Positions 49,801 through 60,054 of a stretch of DNA of 64,000 bases are shown here, in pieces. Below the pieces are notes generated by a model. It had not been told where the DNA came from, searched no databases, and worked only from the letters and a program-made list of their open reading frames with translations. The stretch is from Diplosphaera chodatii (lineage: Eukaryota; Chlorophyta; Trebouxiophyceae; Prasiolales; Stichococcaceae): the NCBI GenBank assembly GCA_032358165.1, contig JAALGY010000041.1, forward strand, positions 1,674,001 to 1,738,000. Direction: 5' to 3'. The first letter of the stretch is position 1. Each line of letters begins with the position of its first letter. Position numbers and translations under genes: made by a program.

Positions 49801-51144
49801 TCTCCCCCACAGGGACTGGTTTATGCGCGCTGTGCACCTGCTGGCGGGTGCACGGCAGCTGTGGGAGGCCTCCTCACCTGTCGCCATCGCCGGCTTTGCC
49901 ATCACGCGCGACGCTGCGGAAGCGGCTCTGGCGGCGCACCCCCCAGGCGCCTTCCTGCTGAGGTGAGGCGCAACAGCCGCAGCGCTGCCCTTCTTCTGCC
50001 ATCTGAGATGGCTCTTCTACTCCGGACCTGAGCTTGCTGGATGCACTTGTCGCTGCAGTGCGTCACCAGCTACCAGCGATTGTTGGCTACGCGACTCACT
50101 GGCCCACAGCATTTGGTAGATGTGCATCAGGCGTCATGGTGTGTCCGTGTCATCGGCACCGCCCGAGGCCAGAGCGTCAATCATCGATATGTGAGGCCAG
50201 CCTGTGTGGTGTCCCCAGGCTTGCCGATGAGCCGGGCTGCCTGGCCATTACTGCGCATGTGGAGCCCATGGCCAACATGGGCAGCAGGACCATCATGACG
50301 CACCAGCTGCTGGACGGTGCTTCGCTGGCAGAAAGCAAGCTTGAGACCGCGGTGCTCGCGGCGCCGCAGGCTGTGGCCCTGCTGGACATCGCCTGTAACT
50401 GCCTCATCCCCAAGGTGAGGGGCTCGCCCAGCGGTGGTGTGGGAGCAGCGATGGACCACCTTCCATAGTCTGGGCACATTCTGCAGCGACCAGATGAGAC
50501 GGAGATACGCAGCAGCATCGGCGTGTCGTGTAGCTGTTGCGTTCAGCTCTTAGAACGCCACAAGTTAACTGGCGCCCGCAGGAGGCGGTCTTCAGGGCTG
50601 GCACGGCGAGGCCGATGCCCATTGCCAACAGTGACGTCATCCGCGTGCTGAGCCAGGCCGGCGGCCACCTGCCGAGCAGCTTCGGGCGGCCGCAGCAGCT
50701 GCTGCAGCATCTCGGGGGCGGCGGTCGCGGGGCCGGCAGGAGGGAGGGGACTAACGACAGGGACGCCCCCAGCAGGGGGGCCCCGTCCCCCGCCGGCGGC
50801 CTGAACCCTGGCGGCGGTGCACGCCCCGAGGCGCCGTCCCGCCCCGGGGAGTCGCCCCTGGTGCGGCCCTGGCCCCGCAGGGGGACGGGCGCCTTCTCAG
50901 ACGCCCCGCTCGGCGGCGGCCGCTGCTCCGTCAGCGTACCGGATGCCCGGGGGGAGCTGGCCGCCGGCATGCTGGCGGGACGCCTGGGCGCCAGCAGCAG
51001 TGACGCGCCCGTGTTCGAGCCGCTGCACCTGCAGGCGGAGCTGCGTCGGCAGGCGCAGATGCAGCTGGAGGCGCAGCAGGGGTTCAATGCGGAGGCAGCC
51101 GCCCGGGGCCAGCTGGAGCTTGCGCAGCTGGAAGCATTCATGGC

Positions 51145-51186
<42 letters not shown>

Positions 51187-51986
51187 GCGGCAGATGCAGG
51201 GTTTTCGGCTTAGCGGCGAGCAGGCGGCCGCGGTGGGTACCGCCAAACAGCCGCACCTGGGTCCCCAGGTGCAGGCACCTTGATGTGCTGGTCCCTTGCA
51301 AGACAACATGCCTTGTAGTCCCTTGCTGCCATAGACTGTACCCAAATGGTGCGCCTTCCCCATGCCATGCCTATCATTGGTCTGCATGGCCACAGCTTGC
51401 ACAACAACTTCCCTGACTGGGCCTCCGCCTGTTCTACAGGCAGCGCCACACGCCCAAGCCGACTTTGGCTTCCCCACAGTCCAGCCGCAGTGCCGCCGCC
51501 AGCGCTCGCAAACGCTGCCCAGCGGCGGCGCTGCTGCTTCGCCGGGGGGGCGGCCCCCTTCGAGCATGCACCACTCCAGCCCCCCGGGGCTGTCCCCGCA
51601 GCACTCGGCGGCGCCCAAGCCGCTGGGCGGCATGCCTTATGGCAGCCCTCTTGGCGGCCGTGCCCAGATGCACAAGCCGCTGGCCCGGCGCCTGCAGGTG
51701 ACTTCTTGTCCCTGTCATGTTTTTGCGTAGCGGTGTGTACCAGGCCCCAACGTACCTGGCAGCATGTCCACCTGGCAGCATGTCCCACCCTGCTGAGCAT
51801 GTTGCTGAGCAGGGATCCCACGAGGACCTTTGTGCTCATGTGAGCACGGACCTGCATGGTCGTTGCTGTGGCCAAACCCTTTCGAGTCCAGCACATGATG
51901 ACTCGCTGGCGCCACAGGCGGTGGCGGTGCCTGCGTGCTTCTGCGACGCGGATGCGCCGCCTGGGTTCGACAGCCGCTGCTGCTGA
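46843..51986 (+). CDS. STAT-like linker-SH2 domain protein
   Basis: Exons 46843-46974, 47082-47111, 47236-47290, 47449-47534, 47718-47822, 48040-48201, 48427-48564, 48669-49243, 49434-49619, 49813-49962, 50219-50414, 50582-51232, 51440-51697 and 51918-51986 join into an intact frame of about 930 residues. Residues about 100-260 (RLVHAPAAFARPMVQRKLF, VRLEIRFRGRLSLPV, FDFADLRFIKSSRMSKRW, LPTVIVSRRTDQFAKALE) resemble the STAT DNA-binding region. A Gly/Pro/Gln-rich insert with the basic cluster PAKRPR (about residue 300) follows. Then comes a STAT-type linker (DWFMRAVHLLAGARQLWEA, IAGFAITRDAAEAAL) running into an SH2 domain with the phosphate-binding FLLR (about 537-540) and LADEPGCLAITAHVEP. The C-terminal third is low-complexity with a polyglutamine run. 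SH2 domains bind phosphotyrosine. Plant relatives are the SH2 proteins SHA/SHB. A transcriptional role is inference. Extra 5' exons are possible. Confidence 0.72.
51142..51186 (+). repeat. CAG microsatellite encoding polyglutamine
   Basis: A near-pure cag run encodes about 13 glutamines inside the exon 50582-51232 of the SH2 gene. It is prone to length change by slippage. Confidence 0.9.
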
Positions 51987-53533
51987 GGAGGCCGCTTTCC
52001 TGAATGCTGCCGTCATGTGCCGGAGCATGCCTGCTGCTGGCCATCCAGCTGGGCTCGGCGCAGCCGGCGATCGGCGTGCCATCTCGTGCGCTGTGACGCT
52101 CTACTGGCCCTGCTCCTGGGTGGCATCACCCCCAGGAGTTCCCACAAGAGGGCCACAATGGTTTGCGGGGGTTGGGCAGCACTAAGCTGCCAGATCCACC
52201 CTGCAGCAAGACCCATAGCCGTCCTGCCTGCCGCTCCCATCTGCAGTGGCTGGGTAAGCCAAGATGGGCGCGCCTCTTTTCCCCCGGTAGCTGCTGTGAC
52301 CATACAGGTGGCACATGCGTGTGCCACAACGACAGCAAGCTTCTTGTCGAATCGCACGCCTAGGAGAGCCTCCTCTAGCTGTTCCAAAGCGTCACATATG
52401 GCAGTCTGGCCGCAGCCAGGGATCATCCGTGCTTTGACGGTGCTGGGCAGACAGGTCTGCCCCTCAGGTCAACTGCCACTACTGTGCTGAAAGTTGGGGT
52501 ACCGTATTGTTTTCTGCGTGTGAGGATTTGTGGGAATATGACACGACTCCAGTGTGCAGCAGCATGTTCAGCTTGGGGAGTGTGCCACTGCATTTTTGGC
52601 GCAGTGCATATCCTATGAACGATCAGATGGTAGTAAGTTGCTGGCATTGGGTAGGCAAGTGTTGTGCAGCATGCGGTGTGTGCCGCACCCCTGTCGGCCT
52701 CCGGCAGGGGCAGCCATGGCTTCGATGTTATGGAACGTGCGATCGGCACCGTGTTGTTTGTTGCCTGACATGGTTTCGTTGTCACTGGTGCGAATTGGGT
52801 TGATACTTGCAGGACATATTTGTACACGCTTTAAACGTCGTACTTGACACAGTCATGCCAAACACTATCAGGCATGACACCCATGCCTTGCCCGCATACG
52901 TTAGGAGGCACGGGAAAAGTTGCATGCGCAACCCGTCAGACAAACCAGCCGGAACAATTGGCGTTCGCAAAAGCGAGACGCGAGTTTGGCCCTAAGGCTG
53001 TGAAAGGGGCGTCGCTAGACCAGGGGCAAGGGAGTGTTTAGTCCGCGCCGTGATCTTTCCCCACTTCCGCGTAAATACACAAGCAGCCTAGTACTTTCGC
53101 AACTTCGCCAGCCGGCGTCTAAATGCTGCAAGGCTGATGTCAGGAGCACTTTAGACGTCCACAAGCATCTGTGAAAAATCTTAGCGCGATTGGCAAGCCT
53201 GCTGCAGCTGTGTCACCCTGACGAACGTTAGCCAAAACTCGATTGCTCTTGTTTGCTTGCCAGGCCCCCGTCATTGGAAAAAACTTTACTTCGGTATCCT
53301 GGGTATCATGACATAAACCACACAACGCCGCGCCGCGCCTCGTCGCGGTGCTTCAGGCCGAGCAAGTGTTTGTCAAGGTCCATCGTTGTCAGCCTAACAT
53401 ACAGATCACTGTACGACGCCTGTGCTTCGCGCTACGCTCAGGGATTGCTTCCGGAAATTCCGTCGTCTTTACTCGGTCCGGTGAACACATGAGTTTGTCC
53501 CCCCCTGTAGGGGGGGGCCAAACTAAAAGTGTA
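51987..53533. other. Convergent intergenic stretch
   Basis: About 1.5 kb between the ends of the SH2 gene (+) and Ku80 (-). AT content rises after about 52800. I see no gene. A C/G hairpin lies at 53499-53517, just beyond the Ku80 stop. Confidence 0.45.
53499..53517 (-). promoter_or_regulatory. C7/TGTA/G8 hairpin in the Ku80 3' UTR
   Basis: Seven C, then tgta, then eight G can pair into a 7-bp stem. It begins about 17 bases downstream of the Ku80 stop on the transcribed strand. A role in 3' end formation or mRNA stability is possible but unproven. Confidence 0.45.
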
Positions 53534-56500
53534 TCAATCCATGTCATCAAAGTCGTCGTCTTCGCCGCCGTCCTCTGCCGGCACCTCTGCTGGCTCCTGC
53601 AGCAAAGTGCATGACAACATCGGTGTAGTTGAGAAGCTAGAGCATCCATCAGGGCCGCACCAACCAGGGTGGGCCCGTGTGACGAGCACCGCAGGCTCAG
53701 GAGCCGCACTGCAAAGGCTCTCACGCCAGGGCAACACAAGCGAGTCAGCCACCTGGGTGGCCTGGCTGTGCTGCTTCAGGAACGCGGCGGCCTCGTTGGC
53801 GGTGGCGCCGCTGCCGGGAGCCTCCACCTCGCTGAGCAGCGTGACGCCCGCCTCCATGACTTGCGCCCTGCGCCGGGACAGTGGACCACTGGTCAGATGG
53901 AGACTTGATGCCCACATCAGGATTTCCTGTGCAGCATGGCTGATGTTCAGTGCCGACTGGACCTCGACGCTTGTGCTGACAGCCCGCCGAGGCGCAGTGC
54001 AGAACAGTTGGATATAGCCTTCACACAAGGGGGTTGCAACGTCCGCTGCCTGTGCATTACCGCAGACACCATTGCCCGCAGGGTTGTGTGTGCATCCTGC
54101 GACGCGCGCCGCTGTGCGCCCTCATGCAGTAGGACTCGTCTGAACAGCTGAGCGACGCAGATGCTGTGCTGGTGCAGGCGGCAGCAGGGGCTCCGGGTGG
54201 CAACCCACCACCAGGCGCGGTGGTGCGGGTGCGACTCGAAGGCGGCAGCTAGGTCGCCCAGCGCCGCGTTGAAGCCGGGCGCCTTGTCGAAGGTGTCCGC
54301 CGCGCCCTCCCGCAGCGCCTGCAGCGCGTCCAGGGCCTTGGAGTACTGCCTGCGGCGCATTGGACACGCAGGCTTGTGGGACCGCACCAGCTGCGAGACG
54401 CATTGACCGTCAACAGACGCCCTCCTGCACCCTGCGCAATGTGCTGAGCACCTTCTGCCTGGCCTGCAGAGCGGCGCTGGGGTGTACTGAATGTCAATGT
54501 ATAACATCTTGGCAGCTGCTGTCCCGTTTGCCCAAGTTGCATAGCAGGTGTCTCCAAATGGGCATGACTGGCCGCCCATTGCGCACCTGTCACCAATGCT
54601 CTTGTTGATGAGGGACTCTATCACCCGCGGCATGGCCTCGAATGCGATGTCGTGCTTGCCGTACCTGTAAGCAGGTTCGGAAGCCGATCGTTCGGACACT
54701 CACACCAGTTCAATACCTCTAACCTCCAGTGGATCTGTCAGCTACACTCCTGTGGTGATAGTGCACACTCGTCGCCAAGCATCCTGCTGTCAATGGTGCA
54801 CATGACCGCCGCACAACTGCCCTGCATCGCGAACCTGAGCAGTGCCTTGAAGTCTTCGACCGGCGAGGCAGTGCCCACGGTCTCGATCTCCGAGCCCATG
54901 TCCGCCTCAAGGTCAAAGTCCTCGCGTCCGCGGCCGAGAAAGCCCTCGCCCGCGGCCGCCTCCTCCCCTTCACCCGCTGCCGCCTGCAAGGCCAGGCACC
55001 AGTGAGCGTGCAATGGCATGTGCTCGCGCTGGCATCACTGCTCGGGATCTGTTTTCCTAGTGCAGGGGTAGTGATGCACGCGGATGTACTTTCATGCATC
55101 ATGCCGCGCATGGTCAGGTAGGTGCTCCAAATGTGCACCCGCTCCGTGATGCTGAAGGCGCTGGCGGCGGCAGCGATGGTGTCGCCGACGTCCGGCGGCA
55201 GGCCCTCCTGGGGCGGCGCAGTCAGCCGCACTGCACCTGGCCCCGGCTCCGGCACCGCCGCCTGTCAGTTTCACGATCAGGCGCTCAACCCGACTGGAAG
55301 AGTAGCAGCATGCCCGCTCCTGGCGCGCTGAAGCAACATCAAGGGTGGAGGCTGCTGCGCTTCTAATCAAGCCTGGCGAGCGGTCCGGCCTGGTATTATG
55401 GAGGGAAATGCTAGTGTGGCTGCTGCAGCATCTAGGTCAGCATTGCATGGTGCAATGGACGGTTGACCACACCTCGGGGTCCAGCGCCCGCGCCGCCAGC
55501 AGGTCGTACAGCCGGTGCAGGAAGGGGTTGGCTGTCGCCTCTGGGCGCAGCAGCTCCGGGCTGCCTGCAGAACGCATGACAATCAGGATGGCGGGCTGTG
55601 AACGTTCAGAAATGCACATCACTGTAGCCGGCCTCACCCGCACCTTGCAGCTTGCCGCTGCACCTACAGGGCCCAGGAGGCCCACAGCACAGCAAGGGTA
55701 CATTTGCCCCTCGGGGACTCCTGATCACCTTTTGACAAGTCCATGCTGCGGATGAGGTCGTGCATTGCTTTCCGCTGGCCCTTCGATGGCTTGTGCCGCT
55801 GGTCATTGCTGTCGAAGGACTGAAACGGGTAGCCCCGCATGTCCTCCTGCAGAATGAAGGCACAGCACCATGAGGCAGGGACCTCTACATGCCAGCCGAC
55901 CATTGAGTCTGCCTCATTACCAGCGCCGCAGGCTGACAGCCGTGCTGAGCATCGTCACAGCACCGGCAGACTGGGGCGGCACCAAGTTCTGCTCTGGACA
56001 GAATTATAGCATGCTGTCAGGGAGGCTGTCAGGGCGCAGTCAGGAGTGGTGTCATGCAAACGCTGTGCAGGACTACTGCAGCAGCCGAGGACTCGAGCAT
56101 GCTGTCAGGGAGGCTGTCAGCCGCTGTCAGGAGGAATGTCATGCAGACACTGTGCAGGACTACTGCAGCAGATCCCATGGTCGAGCATGCTGTCAGGGAG
56201 GCTGTCAGGCGCTGTCAGAAGTTTTGTCATGCAAAGACTGTGCAGGACTACTGCAGCAGACCCCGTGGACTCGAGCATGCTGTCAGGGAGGCTGTCAGGC
56301 GCTGTCAGGAGTGGTGTCACCAGACACTGCGCAGGACTACTGTAGCAGCCCAGGATTCAACCCTGCTGTCAGGGAGGCTCCCACGGCACTGATTAGGGTG
56401 TCACCTAACTCTTCACACTGTGCAGGACTGCTGCGTCGCACCGGAGCGGCTAGGAGGCAACACAGCAAGCCTGACACAAAAGGGTGTGCAGGGCTGCTGT

Positions 56501-59440
56501 GTCCGAACCGGAATGGGGTGTTATCGGTGAAGGCGACCGCCAAATAGGTGTATGACCAGGTGTTGCAGGAGCTGCAACAGAGTGCTTTGAGCATGTCCAG
56601 GCTCTGCGAATGGGGGAATTCATGCAGCCAAGCACCTGGAACGGCAGCTTGTTGAGCAGCAGGCAGCCGGGCCGGTCGGGCGCCGGCGGCAGCGGCGAGC
56701 CAGCAAACACCGTCGGCGGCGAGGTGTCCCGCGGCACAAACCGCACGATTGCCAGCTGCAGGGTCACCACAACCAGCCCTGACATTCCTGCGTCTTGGGG
56801 CTTCTTAGGCCTGGTCAGCCAGTATCGATATTCCCGAGACCGCATGTCCGTCATGCGCCAACGTGGCACCCATGGAGGGGGTCCCCGGCCACAGCACCAC
56901 AGCGCACCAGGTGCTCCTGCTGGCTCATGGCCGTCACCAGCGCCGCCATCGCTGTCTGCGAGCGCTCGTCTGCCTTGTCGGGTGCCACCATCCAGACGTC
57001 CTGCATGCACAATATTTCGGCTATTGGGCTGGACCAAGCTGTGTGTCCGCAATGGCACAGCCAGCACATATGCCTTACGGCACTGGTGCTGATGCTGCAT
57101 TATTCACACCATCGGGTGGAGCCTTTCATAGAGAGCAAGGTACGCACCGACATGAAGGTGTGGCGCGGCACCAGGGGCGCATCGGGGTCGTTGGTCACGA
57201 AGCCCAGCAGCTGCATGCCTTTGCTCGCCTTGAAGGCCAGCAGCTTCTCCAGGTCGGATGTGATCGGCACCGTCTGGGATCCATACTGCACTTCAAGCAT
57301 GCACACCGTCATCAGTGGTGTGTGATATCTGTCTAGCTAGGGTAGTTGGGGAGGGTGGGTGAGTTGGTGCCAGCACATGGTGTCACCACCACAGGCGCTG
57401 CAGCAATGGTGCACCAGCGCTGCATGGGAGCGCGGCCGCCGGGCGCACCTGGTACGCCTTCACGCGCTGCTCGGCGGCCACCACCTCGTCGGGGTCCGAC
57501 AGCAGCTTGTACTCGACGTCGCGCTTGACGACGTGCGTGGCGTCGGCCGCCTGCGGCTTGTCGGACCACTTGCCCAGCGGCGGCGGCCGCTCCTCCGCCA
57601 CCTTCTTGCAGACCTGCCCAAGAGGGTGCGACGCACTGGACACGCTGCCTTGCCTGTTGTCCTGCCACGTGCGCATGTTGAAAGGCCCCGCCTTGGCATG
57701 TTGCGTGTGCTATTGCAAGATGATTTGGCCTACCTTCACGCCAATTTTCATCTGCTTGCCGATCTCCAGGGTCCCCGAGAAGTACGTGAACGCCGCTGTT
57801 TCCTTCAGCCTGGATCGGGACACAATGTTGTGTTGATGGCATCGCCAGTTTGGTACCTCAAGGCAGACCCTGCCACTGGCAGCATGAATGGTCACCGGAA
57901 GATTGCGCGCAGCTCCACAGGGTCCTGCACGCTGCGCAGACTGTGCCGCACCTGCTGCAGCACCTGTGGCAACAGGATGCACACAAGTTCACGGTGCACC
58001 TGTCTGCAGGATGGGCACAGCAGCGGAGTGCATCTGTTGCTTCCACACATCGGTGCCAGTGCCACCGGTTGTGGGCCTCTGCAAAAGCTTCTTGCCGCCA
58101 TTCATACGGCAGCACCTGCGCCAGGGTGTCCGAGTTGACGTTCTTCGTCTGCCTGGCATCAGCATCAGCGCCATCGTCCGGCACATCGATGGACACAACG
58201 TCGAGGAGGCACTTCTGCTCGTTGAGCTTGCTGACGATGTGCTCAATGAACTCTTCGCCAGCCGGCTCTGATGCGCCCAGGAAGTTTGACACCTGCATGT
58301 CAGAAGGTCGGGCTGCATTTGCGGGTTGCCGCGGACTCAGGCCAGGTTACAGTCAAGCAACCGAGACAGGAGAGTGGATACTGAACGTAAGGCATGTCTG
58401 CATGCCACTTAGGGCAAGTACAAGGGACTGCAACACCACTGTGTCATCACGGCGTGGCATCTTTGTGCACCAGGACGATGCGGCGCTTCGCGTTCTTGTC
58501 CAGCGCTGTGCCACGGCCGCCATCCTCCTCGGGGGCTGTGGCGCGCGCCAGCGAGTCCACACCCACCTGTAGACATGGATAAGCACCGTGACTGAGCATG
58601 AGTCTCAAGGTGGTTCAGCGCTGCCTGCCTGCCTGCGCCTCAGCACCCAGGCACACAGCTGCCCGGCCCGCTGGCGCCTCGCGCTACAGGGCCGTTGGGC
58701 ACCGGACAACACCGCAGCAGCCCACCGTCAGGGCGCTGAACCAGTCGGGCTGCACGTCGGGGCTGCCGTGCTGCACGGCGGCCAGCGAGCGCAGCCACTC
58801 CGCGTCGGGCAGCGCCAGGTCCCGCTCCTCCCATATGTGCTGATACTGCAGGTGCATGCCAGCTGTGCCCAAACAGCGAAAACTCTGCAGGCGGTGGCCC
58901 CGCAGACCAGCAGGCGTGCCCGGTCACGCCGCCATGGCCATGCACTGCAACTCATGCCACACTATGCACCTGTGTGTCGTCCCCCTCGTCCGCCATCTCC
59001 TGGTTCAGCAGGTTGCGTGTGTCTGCAAACGAATGCAGGTATCTGTCCAGTGCTGGGAGTATTCAGTGCTCATACGTTCTGCTGCAGGCCATGCAAATGC
59101 TTCGAACAAGCACCTGTGGTGCCGAAGAAGATGAGTTGAACTTCGTGTGTGGGCTTGTTGATCATCTGCAAGCACATGCGTGCTACGTGGGGCCCACTCT
59201 GGGCATGAAGTGCAACAGGTGCAGCGTTGCAAGCAAGACAGTGCGGGTGATCTGATGACTCTTACACTTGCATCCAGGTGCAGTGCTCCCCAAGAGGGGT
59301 AGAACAGCGTGGACGTGCAGCTCTGGCACCACACTCTCATGGTGCACCTTGCCATGGATGAACTCGGACACCGTCTTGGCAGCAGGCTCCAGCAGGTCGC
59401 CCATCTGGGCCCCCACATCCAGTAGCACAACGCATACCTC
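53534..59440 (-). CDS. KU80: Ku80 (XRCC5), DNA double-strand-break end-binding subunit
   Basis: Ku80 pairs with Ku70 to bind broken DNA ends in non-homologous end joining and at telomeres. Exons on the complement include 59348-59440 (vWA: EVCVVLLDVGAQMGDL), 59114-59165, 58970-59022, 58726-58845, 58470-58565, 58047-58292, 57896-57963, 57734-57809, 57449-57613, 57148-57285 (VPITSDLEK, KGMQLLGF), 56908-57000, 56636-56755 (AIVRFVPRD), 55729-55846 (GQRKAMHDLIRSMDLSK), 55473-55564 (NPFLHRLYDLLAARAL), 55139-55261, 54835-54983 (SEIETVGTASPVEDFKALL), 54594-54664, uncertain exons around 54200-54480, 53753-53867 and 53534-53596. Segments follow human Ku80 in order: vWA, core beta-barrel, arm, then the helical C-terminal domain and an acidic tail ending GGEDDDFDDMD. 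The initiator exon upstream of 59440 was not found; the acceptor at 59441-59443 shows that one exists. Confidence 0.88.
55990..56425. repeat. 88-base tandem minisatellite in a Ku80 intron
   Basis: Five units start with atgctgtcaggg (or ctgctgtcaggg) at 56011, 56099, 56187, 56277 and 56363, giving spacings of 88, 88, 90 and 86. Each unit has gaggctgtcag, a gtcatgcaaa- or gtcatgcaga-like phrase, ctgtgcaggactactg and a cagcagccgaggactcgagc-like end. The array sits wholly inside the Ku80 intron between 55847 and 56635. Units stay open in several frames on the + strand, which creates false ORFs. Confidence 0.93.
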
Positions 59441-60054
59441 CTGTCTCAGAAGTTAGGACGCATCAACGGGACTAGGGGGGTATGGCATGTGCGCGCTACA
59501 TGGCTTACAGCTAATGGCACAGTTAGAAGAGCGAGTATCCAGTGCTCGCCTTGTTGCGGGCCATTGGTGCTGCGAAGCTGCTTACTGTTGTCTACGGAAC
59601 ATATGTTGCGCCTGTGAGCCGGTTTGGGTGCAGATCATCAAGCTGCACATGCTTTCCGTCACACGCAGGCGATACACAGTGGGCAACACAGTGGGCAACA
59701 CAGTGGGCATACACAGCTTCAGCTACATCCTTCACTGACATCAGGCGGCTGCAGTGCAGTTGCGCATGCAATGGCACAGTGATCTTACAAGTGACTTCAT
59801 GCTGACGACTATGCTGAGCATGCTTTGCTATGGCAGTCCCTGGATCCTGGGCTGAGACGAGAGTGCACAGAAACAGTAGCAGCATGTCTGCAAAATCTGC
59901 ATTTGATCAGTAGCATCAGCAAGCAGATACATGTCGACTGCAACTCGACCGTGGACCGTCCAGAATAGCAGAGATCCTGACGGCAGGTTGCAAAGGCATA
60001 CATGCATGTCCACGGCTGCTGCGGCCTCTGCTTTGCACCAACTTGACACCCTGC
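59441..60054. other. Divergent region, Ku80 / SET-MYND
   Basis: About 600 bases between head-to-head genes. It must hold the first Ku80 exon and both promoters. It also carries a short tandem repeat at 59674-59712. Confidence 0.45.
59674..59712 (+). repeat. Short tandem repeat, about 13-base unit, 3 copies
   Basis: The phrase acacagtgggca(a/t)- recurs three times in a row, upstream of the SET-MYND gene and of Ku80. Confidence 0.8.

Noticed and set aside
56046..56392. Several + strand frames of 99-225 residues over the minisatellite
   Set aside because: They arise from an 88-base unit lacking stops in some frames, and they lie inside a Ku80 intron.
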